DNA of 31,650 nt. It comes from UKL13-2 sp947085425 (GTDB lineage Bacteria > Pseudomonadota > Gammaproteobacteria > Burkholderiales > Usitatibacteraceae). The notes below the pieces were generated by a model. That model saw only the letters and a program-made list of their open reading frames with translations, was not told where the DNA came from and did not search any database. Positions 16,049 to 23,887 of the stretch are shown piece after piece. The DNA lies in the NCBI GenBank assembly GCA_947085425.1, contig CAMTWK010000025.1, positions 1-31,650 of the forward strand, read 5' to 3'. A program made the translations under genes and the position numbers. Position 1 is the stretch's first letter. Each line of letters starts with the position of its first letter.

Positions 16049-16402
16049 GATCTTTGAATCCTCGGTTGGGCGGATAAGAGTGTTCGTCTTTGTGGCTTCC
16101 GGCAACGCTCCATCTGACAACATCAGAACGCGGAACCTCCATTCAGCGAGGCGGGGCAACCCCGCTTTGGTGCGGCAAAAAACGAGCCTTCATGCCTGTG
16201 GCAATCTCACCAAAATGTCGACTGCAGAATACGATAATTATCAAACACCCTGTGCGCAATTTGATGAATGTAAACATTTGACTGTGGGTTCAATGACGAT
16301 ATCTCCGGTAAATGAGGTCAAGTTTGTGGGAATTGAATGGAAATAAAAACTGTCTGAAGGTATATTCAAACAACACTTTTTATTACTTCCAGAAGAAATG
16401 CG
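16049..16402. promoter_or_regulatory. Divergent control region between the lyase operon and the LysR gene
   Basis: 354 bp without a convincing gene. LysR regulators typically bind such divergent spacers. The segment 16309-16390, just before the LysR start, is AT-rich and aligns without gaps over its best part with 26207-26255 upstream of the TonB receptor. Shared blocks are GAAATAAAAAC and ATATTCAAACAA. A short inverted repeat TGAAGGTATATTCA lies at 16355-16368. These are candidate operator elements; the site itself is not proven. Confidence 0.5.
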
Positions 16403-17347
16403 ATGGATACCCATTTTCTGTTTACCTTTATAACGGTCGTTGACCATGGCTCCATGGCAGCTGCAGCACGCCTGCTTAATATAACGCCCGCGACGGTGGC
16501 GCAGCAGATTCGCACACTGGAACGCGAAATTGGTGCGCCGCTGATTGCCCGTGCCGGTCGTACCGTCAGCGTCACCGAAACCGGCACCCGAATTCTGGAG
16601 CGGGCGCGTAATCTGGTACGCGATGTGGCCGATCTCCACACGGTGGCCAACGACAATGTGGTTGCGGGCGAACTACGACTCGGTGCAGGCACCAATGCGC
16701 TTACCGGAATTTTGCCGGATATCCTTGCGCTGATGGTCGCGAGGTTTCCTGGCATCAATGTATTCATCAAGCCGGGTTATTCTCCCGACCTGTATCCATC
16801 GGTCGAAAGCGGCGAGCTTGACGCCGCCATTGTCCTGCAAGCACCGTTTTCCCTGTCGAAAAAATTTGGCTGGCAATTGCTGCGCGAGGAGCCATTGGTG
16901 GTGTTGGCGCCGGAAAGTATGGCGGGGCGCGACCCACATGATTTGCTGGCCACCGAACCGCTGATTCGCTATGATCGCAATCAATGGGGCGGTCATCAGG
17001 CGGATCGATATCTGCGCGCTGCAGGGATTACACCGCACGAACGTTTTGAACTCAATGCACTGAATGCCATTGCCGTCATGGTTGATCGGGGCCTGGGTGT
17101 ATCGCTTGTTCCTGACTGGACACGACCGTGGCCGGAAGGACTGCGACTGGTCAAGCTGACATTGCCGAATAAATTCGAGCCACGTCGCATTGGCGTCGTA
17201 TGGTCGCGCTCAACCATTCGCCTGCGTCTGGTGAAGGCATTTGTCGAGGAGGCACAAAAGGTCGCACTCCTGCAATCCTCGCCGCATGGATCCTACCCGT
17301 CCAAGGTGAGTCTGAAAGCGCTTCGCCTTCATACCGGCAATGTTTAG
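16403..17347 (+). CDS. LysR-family transcriptional regulator
   Basis: 314 residues. An N-terminal winged helix-turn-helix (about 1-60: FLFTFITVVDHGSMAAAARLLNITPATVAQQIRTLEREIG) is followed by the linker helix and a periplasmic-binding-protein-like effector domain (about 90-295, starting GELRLGAGTNALTGILPDIL). LysR proteins usually control a divergent operon in response to a small molecule, often an intermediate of the pathway. Here the divergent operon is lyase, CoA-transferase, symporter. It is the only regulator of the island, and the only island gene on the plus strand. It converges on the GH127 gene, with 14 bp between the stops and no clear terminator. Confidence 0.93.
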   Translation: MDTHFLFTFITVVDHGSMAAAARLLNITPATVAQQIRTLEREIGAPLIARAGRTVSVTETGTRILERARNLVRDVADLHTVANDNVVAGELRLGAGTNALTGILPDILALMVARFPGINVFIKPGYSPDLYPSVESGELDAAIVLQAPFSLSKKFGWQLLREEPLVVLAPESMAGRDPHDLLATEPLIRYDRNQWGGHQADRYLRAAGITPHERFELNALNAIAVMVDRGLGVSLVPDWTRPWPEGLRLVKLTLPNKFEPRRIGVVWSRSTIRLRLVKAFVEEAQKVALLQSSPHGSYPSKVSLKALRLHTGNV

Positions 17348-17361
17348 ACGATTCATACAGG

Positions 17362-19263
17362 TTAAATGCGCGTCACGTTCATCCAGGTCAGGTGCCACGC
17401 GCCGTCTTTGCGACCACCTGCTTCGTAGTAAGGATGAAAAATAATCGGGGCGCGATAAGCCAGGTTCATGCGTATGGCGGGGCCTTCGCATCCTGACGGT
17501 GTGTCAATAACGTCAAGCAGGTTGCTGCCATCACCATGCCGAAGCCGAATCGTCTCGACAATTTTGAAGCCATCTTTCAGGCTGGTGGCGTAGACCAGTG
17601 GACCACGGGTGATGGCCAGGTAGTCGTATTGCATGACCTCTTGCTCGATCAACGAGCCGTCCGGACCTTTCGACTCCTGCACACTGCGGCTGGACTTCGA
17701 ATGCATCACCGGTGACATTGGCAACTGTAGAGTGATCACGTCGTTAACCTGCCAATCGCGCTCAAGCACCGCATAGGTAGCCGGTACCATGGCAGCCTTC
17801 CACTCAATTCCATTTACCTGAATGTGCGCCTCATCAGCCCATGAGGGGATGCGTAACCGGATGGAGAATGTCGCAGACTTTTCCGGTTTGACGACAATAC
17901 GAATGTCACCCTCAAACGGATAATTGGTCAACTGCTCAATCTGAACCATTCCCGCAAATGCTGTAGGCAATAGCGCCTGCCAAGGGCCATACAGATTGAT
18001 ATCAATGTTTTGCGCGGATGTGAGTATGCAGGCCAATGCGGGCAACTCCTCGAGCGCCATCGCGCCGCTGGATTTGCAACAACGCCAATAGGTGGTGTAA
18101 ACGCGCTTTCCATTCGGGAACGAGTAGTAGCACCAGTCCTCGCCATTCGGTGCCTGTGCGCCCAACAGATCGTTGTATGCGGCGCACTCAATTTCCTCGG
18201 CGTATTTTGCCTCACCGGTAACCGCGAGCAGTTCGCGATTAAGCTGTATCCACGATAGCGTTGCGCAGGTTTCGACGTAACCATTCGGGCTGAACACGCT
18301 GTAGTGGTTGAATACTTCGCGCGAGCGATGCCCCACGCCGCCCCACGGCCCCCCGCCCAGCGTCAGATGATATGCACGAATACTGTTCCAAACATTCTGC
18401 ACCGCACGCAGGTATTGGGCATCCCCGGTAGCCTTGTGCAGTTTGACCAGCCCCACCAGATTCCAGCAGAGTTGATACGCTTTGCCGGTCGAGATGTCGG
18501 CGGCGTCGGTACCTGCCAGCGCCTGGCGCAGAAGTTCAAGCTCGGGGCGTTGATCAGCCTGCTGCAAAATCAACAACGCCAGATCGAGGTATTTTCGATC
18601 ACCAGTGACGAGGTGAAGTTCTACCGCTGAATCCAGTAACACCGTAGCGGACATGCCATGGTGATTGCCAAGTTCGGTGATATTGATGCCGCCACCAGTC
18701 AACGTATGCCAGCAGAGATCACCGATCTTGCGCGCGGCCGTCAGAAAGCGCGGATTGGGGAAATATTTGTGAACCTCCAGCATTCCCAGGATGAGGTAGC
18801 TGTGTGTCCAGATATCCCATGTACGTTTTCCTGGTGCGCCGTCCCAGGTACGCGGACCTGGCGCTTGTTTATGCATGAATCGACGTTCTGCGGCATATGT
18901 TCCCAGATAGCCTTCGCCATCCTGAACACTGACAAGATAGTCGGCCACACGCACAACATTGGCAGACAGCTTTTCATCGCCGGTGCGACTCGCCGATTTG
19001 GCGGCAGCGTATAGCCATTTACCGGCGTGTTCGCCATACCAGTCGCCCTCGTGGTTGCGGCTGACATGCTGCGGATTAAACAGCGCGATGGCCGGACTGG
19101 TTTCGTCGGTGATGAAATGCATCAGCCGACCGGTGTGGTTTGCCGCCAATGCCTTGCCCAGTACGCCGCCGAGTGTTACCCGTGGCAAACCAGGCGTCGC
19201 AGGCGCTGCATCAACCAATTGTTTCAAAGTGAAACTCCAATATTGGCGGCAATCTCCAGACAT
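17362..19263 (-). CDS. GH127-type beta-L-arabinofuranosidase (DUF1680 family)
   Basis: 633 residues, close to the 658 of Bifidobacterium HypBA1, the founding GH127 enzyme. The (alpha/alpha)6 barrel domain carries the NHEGDWYGEHAGKWLYAA entry, HSYLILGMLEVHKYF and NGYVETCATLSW. The zinc/nucleophile site is intact: E331 and C333 in ETC, plus C395-C396 in YWRCCKSSG, matching E338, C340, C417 and C418 of HypBA1; E316 may be the acid/base. A beta-sandwich domain (from about 440, SIRLRIPSWADEAHI) follows. It retains the features needed to hydrolyse terminal beta-L-arabinofuranosides or a related furanoside. There is no signal peptide, so it acts on an imported substrate. It follows the TIM-barrel/FGE gene by 42 bp. 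Confidence 0.9.
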   Translation of the reverse strand: MSGDCRQYWSFTLKQLVDAAPATPGLPRVTLGGVLGKALAANHTGRLMHFITDETSPAIALFNPQHVSRNHEGDWYGEHAGKWLYAAAKSASRTGDEKLSANVVRVADYLVSVQDGEGYLGTYAAERRFMHKQAPGPRTWDGAPGKRTWDIWTHSYLILGMLEVHKYFPNPRFLTAARKIGDLCWHTLTGGGINITELGNHHGMSATVLLDSAVELHLVTGDRKYLDLALLILQQADQRPELELLRQALAGTDAADISTGKAYQLCWNLVGLVKLHKATGDAQYLRAVQNVWNSIRAYHLTLGGGPWGGVGHRSREVFNHYSVFSPNGYVETCATLSWIQLNRELLAVTGEAKYAEEIECAAYNDLLGAQAPNGEDWCYYSFPNGKRVYTTYWRCCKSSGAMALEELPALACILTSAQNIDINLYGPWQALLPTAFAGMVQIEQLTNYPFEGDIRIVVKPEKSATFSIRLRIPSWADEAHIQVNGIEWKAAMVPATYAVLERDWQVNDVITLQLPMSPVMHSKSSRSVQESKGPDGSLIEQEVMQYDYLAITRGPLVYATSLKDGFKIVETIRLRHGDGSNLLDVIDTPSGCEGPAIRMNLAYRAPIIFHPYYEAGGRKDGAWHLTWMNVTRI

Positions 19264-19305
19264 TTATGGCTGAAAAGTCCCGTCAAATGGCGTGTACCAA
19301 TAAAT

Positions 19306-21519
19306 TTACGCCGCATCGACGACACATCGAAAACCAATCCCTGCCGAACGATCCTTGCTTGGTGCCATCAACAAATATTTCCCATGCTGATCGAGCTGAT
19401 AGGCCTGCGGAAAATACCAGTGCGAAGTCTGTGGCTGATAACGGCTGCCGCCACGCAGCGAGGCGGCACGTGTATGTTCATCAAAAAATTCACTGGTCCA
19501 CTGCCAGACATTTCCCACCATATCCAGTACACCAAACGGACTGGCACCCAGCGGATGCGCATCAACATCGGCTGGCGGCTCCATCTCGCGACCGGTGTTC
19601 TTGGGTGGCATGGCACTGATGTTCCAGTCATTGCCCCATGGATATAGGCGTCCATCGCAACCCTGCGCAGCATAGTGCCACTCCCACTCATGCGGCAAGC
19701 GCTTGCCGGCCCATTGTGCGTAGGCACGCGCATCTTCAATCGACACCCATGTCACCGGTTTTTTCTCCCAGCCTTGTTGTGGCGCAGCGTCTTTCCAGTC
19801 GCGGAGAAAATTGTGATCATCATTCGGTTGATAACCGCTGGCGTCCATAAATTTCCGGTAATCCGCATTCGTCACAGGGTAACGGTCAATGTAAAACGCG
19901 GGCATTGCCATGCGGCGGAAATGACTGCGTCGTGCCGAGCTTTCCCAAGGGTATTGAAAGTCCAACCCCTTCCATGTGTAACCCTCAATTTCGATGCCAG
20001 TGACGTTGAAATCGAATTCGCCCGCAGGAATGGTGACCATTCCGGTCGGCGCATGTGACACGGTTTGCGTCGCCGCGATGACCACCATTTGCTGCGGCAA
20101 CGCCTGCCACACATCAGACAGGCTTTGCAGCCGGACAAGATTGTACTGCTGCATTTGTGCCAGCAACGCAGCCAATCCTTCGACCGTTGCGCCATGCTCC
20201 AATGCCAGTACCGCACCATAACCACGCGTCTCGATGTCCATCGAAATAACGGCATTGCCACCGACGATACGCGGATAAAGTTCCGCGCCATTCCAGACAT
20301 CGACGTAGCGCCTGCCTTCACGATGTAGCACTGCAAGCTGGTCGCCGGTCATTTCGTATTCGTTACGGTTAACGATGGTCCAGAGTGTCAACTCTGCACC
20401 GGGAAATTTACTGGCGAATACCCCTGGTTGTCGCGTCATCGCGTACGGCTCCCAGTCTGGACTCGCCAGCAGCGGGCCAAACTTTCGCAGCAGTGTGGCA
20501 AGTCGCCGCAGCGATTCGGCATCACGTTGCGTAAACTGGTTCCAGACACCCCATACGTTTTCCCAACTCACATAGCCGATACCATTAAAAAACATATAGT
20601 GAAAATCATCGGTGCGATTGCGCGCCCAGCGGTTTTCAATATTGACAAGATGCCGCGACTCCAGCCATTTGAGTTTGCTGACCGCCGGAATGATTTCGGT
20701 TGAGGCTTTGCCCCAGCTTTGCAGGTTCCACATCAGCGCCTCATCGGCATAGGGCACCGACTCAGGTTCGAATACCAGCGGTATGCCGTGTGTATCTGCC
20801 GCCACCTGGAAGGCGCGCGGTACGCCGTTATAGGTATCGCCATTCACACCATCGGCACCGACTTGTTTTGCGAGCCTCACCACCGCTTCCCAATCAGGCA
20901 ACCCTGCGGCGCGTGTACCGTTATCCCAAGCCATGGTTGGCAGAAAAACCTTCACACCGCGCCGATGAAAATCCGCAACCACCTGCTTCAGCCCCGTCAG
21001 ACCGCCAGGCAAATCAGCCGCAAGAGCAGTCTGATTGCGGTCGTCGATGCCGATGTTGGTATAGATATACCAGATGAGCACGCTATCGATGCCGCCATAG
21101 CGCATCTCGAGATCGTCAAGATATTTGTCCACTGTGTATTTGCCTGCGACCGGATCGTAAAAATAACGATCCTCCACCATCATTTGTGTGTGCACAAAAT
21201 TGCGCTGCGACCACGCGGTTTCGGGGTGCCGGTATTGCGCATCGTTGTAACCCATGCGGATGCGGTGTTCATGGCGCCACTCGCGCAAGTCACGCAGCCA
21301 TGCAGGAACACTGTCGTTGACATCAATACGCCACTGGCCAATATTTGCCATCGGCCAACCTGGCGCATTACCCGGCGTGGGCAGATGTGCACCAATGGTG
21401 TGGGGCAACTGAACTTCGGCAATTTGGGCGACCGGCGCGCGCTGCGGTTTCGGCAATTTTTCAGCCGTCTGGTCTGTTGGTTTTTTCATCTCGTGCTTGT
21501 GTTCATTGGTTAAAACCAC
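19306..21519 (-). CDS. Fusion of a TIM-barrel glycosidase-like domain and an FGE/sulfatase-modifying-factor-like domain
   Basis: 737 residues from a GTG overlapping the kinase gene by 17 bp, or 727 from the ATG at 21489. Residues ~60-440 look like a TIM-barrel hydrolase: DSVLIWYIYTNIGID, GVKVFLPTMAWDNG, GADGVNGDTYNG (D228), LVFEPES (E251, E253) and GYVSWENVW, with a beta domain to 440. Residues ~490-735 are an FGE-sulfatase/SUMF1 domain: MVTIPAGEF, FYIDRYPVTNADYRKFM, GKRLPHEWEWHYAAQG, LDMVGNVWQWTSEFFD, SLRGGSRY, GFRCV. The C-terminal SLRGGSRY-to-GFRCV region lacks the cysteine used by true formylglycine-generating enzymes, and no sulfatase is nearby, so this part probably binds ligand or does other chemistry. 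No signal peptide. I do not know the exact substrate. Confidence 0.8.
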   Translation of the reverse strand: MVLTNEHKHEMKKPTDQTAEKLPKPQRAPVAQIAEVQLPHTIGAHLPTPGNAPGWPMANIGQWRIDVNDSVPAWLRDLREWRHEHRIRMGYNDAQYRHPETAWSQRNFVHTQMMVEDRYFYDPVAGKYTVDKYLDDLEMRYGGIDSVLIWYIYTNIGIDDRNQTALAADLPGGLTGLKQVVADFHRRGVKVFLPTMAWDNGTRAAGLPDWEAVVRLAKQVGADGVNGDTYNGVPRAFQVAADTHGIPLVFEPESVPYADEALMWNLQSWGKASTEIIPAVSKLKWLESRHLVNIENRWARNRTDDFHYMFFNGIGYVSWENVWGVWNQFTQRDAESLRRLATLLRKFGPLLASPDWEPYAMTRQPGVFASKFPGAELTLWTIVNRNEYEMTGDQLAVLHREGRRYVDVWNGAELYPRIVGGNAVISMDIETRGYGAVLALEHGATVEGLAALLAQMQQYNLVRLQSLSDVWQALPQQMVVIAATQTVSHAPTGMVTIPAGEFDFNVTGIEIEGYTWKGLDFQYPWESSARRSHFRRMAMPAFYIDRYPVTNADYRKFMDASGYQPNDDHNFLRDWKDAAPQQGWEKKPVTWVSIEDARAYAQWAGKRLPHEWEWHYAAQGCDGRLYPWGNDWNISAMPPKNTGREMEPPADVDAHPLGASPFGVLDMVGNVWQWTSEFFDEHTRAASLRGGSRYQPQTSHWYFPQAYQLDQHGKYLLMAPSKDRSAGIGFRCVVDAA

Positions 21520-22438
21520 AAAATTTCTTCATCGCCAATTCCTGATCTGCAGTCGTTGCGGGCTCATTCTGTAAAAATTTTTCAACATCAGCATACGCAG
21601 GAATGCTCGACTGTGCGCCAAGCCTGGTGCAGGCAAGCGCGCCTGCCGCAGCCGCAAAGCGCATTGCCAGAGTCAGACTCGCTTCCCTGGCCATGGTGGC
21701 GACGAGCGCACCACAAAATGCATCTCCTGCGGCAGTTGTATCCACCGATAACACCGAAAACGCCGGTTGCACATAAAATGCACCGCCTGCACGTGCGCAA
21801 CAGCCCTGCTTGCCCAATGTCACCACTACACACGGTACAGCGACCTGTTGCAGACGCTCGGCTATCGTTCCTTGATCGTTGGTTAACACCGCCAGCTCGC
21901 CCGCATTCACAACAAGTATATCGATCAGCGCCAACAATGCCGGTGGTAATTTTTGTGCGGGTGCCGCATTCAAGACGACGGTAACACCTCGTGCACGCGC
22001 CGCCTTTGCATAGGCGAAAACCGTTTCAATCGGGGTTTCGAGTTGAAGCATCAAATGGCTGTATTTTCCCACAGCGGGAAGGTGCGATGCCTGCAATGCA
22101 AGGTTGGCACCTGGTGCCACTGTGATCGCGTTTTCAGCATCGTCAGATACACAGATGAACGCCGTGCCTGTCGACTGATCGGCTACACGAACGGTATGCA
22201 TGCCCACATCCGCCGCACGCAAGGAAGCCTCGATCGGCACGGCAAACGCATCTTCGCCCAATGCCAGCAGCATCTCGGTCGCCACACCGCCAGCACGCGC
22301 GCAGGCGATGGCTTGATTGGCACCTTTGCCACCCGGAAAAGTTTTGAAATCCCGCCCCAATACCGTTTCACCCGGTGCAGGGATATGCGAAGCCTGTACA
22401 ACGAAATCGAGATTGGCCGAGCCCGCGACGAGAATCAT
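21503..22438 (-). CDS. Ribokinase-like PfkB-family sugar kinase
   Basis: 311 residues, typical for ribokinase. It has the N-terminal VAGSANLDFV motif, the sugar-binding FPGGKGANQA loop (34-43), NAGELAVL (178-185) and the C-terminal ATP/anion-hole signature VDTTAAGDAF (232-241) with catalytic base D239. It phosphorylates a furanose or related sugar in the cytoplasm; D-ribose is the closest guess, but related kinases act on other pentoses, deoxysugars or nucleosides. The usual ribose ABC transporter is absent, which suggests a different sugar or route. It starts 11 bp after the serine hydrolase stop and overlaps or nearly touches the TIM/FGE gene, so translation is likely coupled. Confidence 0.88.
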   Translation of the reverse strand: MILVAGSANLDFVVQASHIPAPGETVLGRDFKTFPGGKGANQAIACARAGGVATEMLLALGEDAFAVPIEASLRAADVGMHTVRVADQSTGTAFICVSDDAENAITVAPGANLALQASHLPAVGKYSHLMLQLETPIETVFAYAKAARARGVTVVLNAAPAQKLPPALLALIDILVVNAGELAVLTNDQGTIAERLQQVAVPCVVVTLGKQGCCARAGGAFYVQPAFSVLSVDTTAAGDAFCGALVATMAREASLTLAMRFAAAAGALACTRLGAQSSIPAYADVEKFLQNEPATTADQELAMKKFCGFNQ

Positions 22439-22449
22439 GTGACGCCTGT

Positions 22450-23754
22450 CTACCTGACCAGTGATTGATAAACAAAATTGTAGAACTTGGTGCTGATCTT
22501 GGGTGGATCTTTCGGCAAGTCCCGTGGCAGGTGCTGCATCATCAGTATCGCAATCAAATTTTCCTGTCTGTCAATCGTGTAGTAGGTTGAGCCCGCGCCT
22601 GACCAGCCAAATTGTCCCACCGAACCCAACCGCCCGCGGCGTGCAACATCGAGCACCACATATCCACCCAGGCCGAAGCCTTCCGCCTTGCTGAACGAAT
22701 TGACCGGTGACTCAAGGTGTGTGAGGTGATTCATCATCATCAGATCGACCGTCTTGCGACCCAGAATAGAGATGCCATCCAACGAACCGCCATTCAACAG
22801 CATCTGACAAAAGCTGAGGTAATCTGCGACCGTTGAATAGAGACCACCTGCACCACTCGGGTAAGGATTCAACATTTCGCCAGGAAATTTGGCGTGATGC
22901 ACTGCGGCCAGAGTGAGTTTGCCTGCCGTGTCGGTACTGACCATATCAACAATGCGACTGCGCTCGCCCGGCGGTACGCTGAAGCCGGTGTCGTTCATGC
23001 CGAGTGGAGCAAGGATACGTTGCCGCAGAAAGCGATCAAACGGCATACCGGAAATGACTTCAATCATGCGACCGAGTATTTCGATTGGCACGCCGTCGTA
23101 ATGGAATTGTTCGCCTGGATCAACCGCCAGCGGCAGTGATGCGACCGCCCTGGCATACGCCGCCAAATCTGTGGATTTGTGCAAATCAACGCGATAGAAA
23201 CGCTTTACCGCCGCAGCGTTGTTGCCGCCGGTGGCAAAACCGGCTGTATGCGTGAGCAGATGACGCAATGTGATCGGCCGTGCTGCCGCGCGCAACTGTG
23301 GTGCCTCGTCTGTACCACCTGTGAGGACCTGCATCGCGCCAAATTCCGGCAAGTAGCGCGCAAGCGGATCGTCCAGTGTCAGCCGCCCCTCTTCCATCAA
23401 TATCAGCACCGCAACCGTTGCGATGGTCTTGGACATTGAATATATCCGGAAGATTGAATCTTGCGACATCGGCGATTTCTTCGCCAGATCGCGATAGCCG
23501 TAACTCTGGCTGTCCACAATCTTGCCGTTGCGCGCAATCAGTGTCACCGCACCAAGATAGCCGCCAGTGTCAGTGACCGTTTGCATAAAATCATGCAAAC
23601 GCGCCAAACGCGAGGTGGAAAATCCCTCGCTCGTCTGCTGGACGGGCGCAGCCGCCGGTGGCGCGGCGCAACTGGCTGCGGCATAGGCAAACATCACGAC
23701 CAACGCGCAAGTATGAAAGATGCTTCGGATGTTGCGTTGACGACGGATTGGCAT
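22450..23754 (-). CDS. Exported serine hydrolase, class C beta-lactamase-like esterase/peptidase
   Basis: 434 residues from MPIRRQRNIRS; a longer version from the ATG at 23790 is possible. The N-terminus is an export signal (12-29) ending AASC-AAPP, which is either a Sec signal or a weak lipobox with Cys29. The catalytic set is SMSK at 106-109 (nucleophile S106, K109), Y219 in FHYDG, and WSGAG at 384-388 in the place of KTG. THTAGF (169-173) and PSGAGGLYSTVADYLSF (299-315) are standard for this esterase branch. It is unlike the serine hydrolase at 159-1676 except for motifs. Co-location with glycosidases and an acid-degrading pair suggests de-esterification of the imported conjugate, which is inference. 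A terminator separates it from the receptor gene upstream. Confidence 0.85.
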   Translation of the reverse strand: MPIRRQRNIRSIFHTCALVVMFAYAAASCAAPPAAAPVQQTSEGFSTSRLARLHDFMQTVTDTGGYLGAVTLIARNGKIVDSQSYGYRDLAKKSPMSQDSIFRIYSMSKTIATVAVLILMEEGRLTLDDPLARYLPEFGAMQVLTGGTDEAPQLRAAARPITLRHLLTHTAGFATGGNNAAAVKRFYRVDLHKSTDLAAYARAVASLPLAVDPGEQFHYDGVPIEILGRMIEVISGMPFDRFLRQRILAPLGMNDTGFSVPPGERSRIVDMVSTDTAGKLTLAAVHHAKFPGEMLNPYPSGAGGLYSTVADYLSFCQMLLNGGSLDGISILGRKTVDLMMMNHLTHLESPVNSFSKAEGFGLGGYVVLDVARRGRLGSVGQFGWSGAGSTYYTIDRQENLIAILMMQHLPRDLPKDPPKISTKFYNFVYQSLVR

Positions 23755-23825
23755 GGCTGACCCGGAAAACGAGTATGTGTAGTCGGACATGGCAAACGCT
23801 ACGCCGATTACCCGATTGTGCGCGT

Positions 23826-23859
23826 AAAAAAAGATGTTCCCCTGCAAGGAGGAACATCT
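23826..23859 (-). terminator. Rho-independent terminator after the TonB receptor gene
   Basis: On the minus strand the stem AGATGTTCC, a 10-nt loop region and the matching GGAACATCT are followed directly by a run of T. It starts about 28 bp past the receptor stop codon and ends before the first credible start of the serine hydrolase. It would uncouple high expression of the receptor from the enzyme genes downstream, or attenuate it. Confidence 0.85.
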
Positions 23860-23887
23860 GATTATCGCAACTCCGGCCGTTTGTGTG

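Noticed and set aside
20719..21513. 264-codon plus-strand frame
   Set aside because: Antisense shadow of the TIM/FGE gene, with no domain and no ribosome binding site.
19306..21519. Annotation as a true formylglycine-generating enzyme
   Set aside because: The expected active-site cysteine pattern is missing and no sulfatase gene is near; only the fold is supported.
23755..23847. Serine hydrolase start at a TTG at 23847
   Set aside because: That codon lies in the stem-loop of the receptor's terminator. The ATGs at 23790 and 23754 lie downstream of it, and the one at 23754 directly precedes the export signal.
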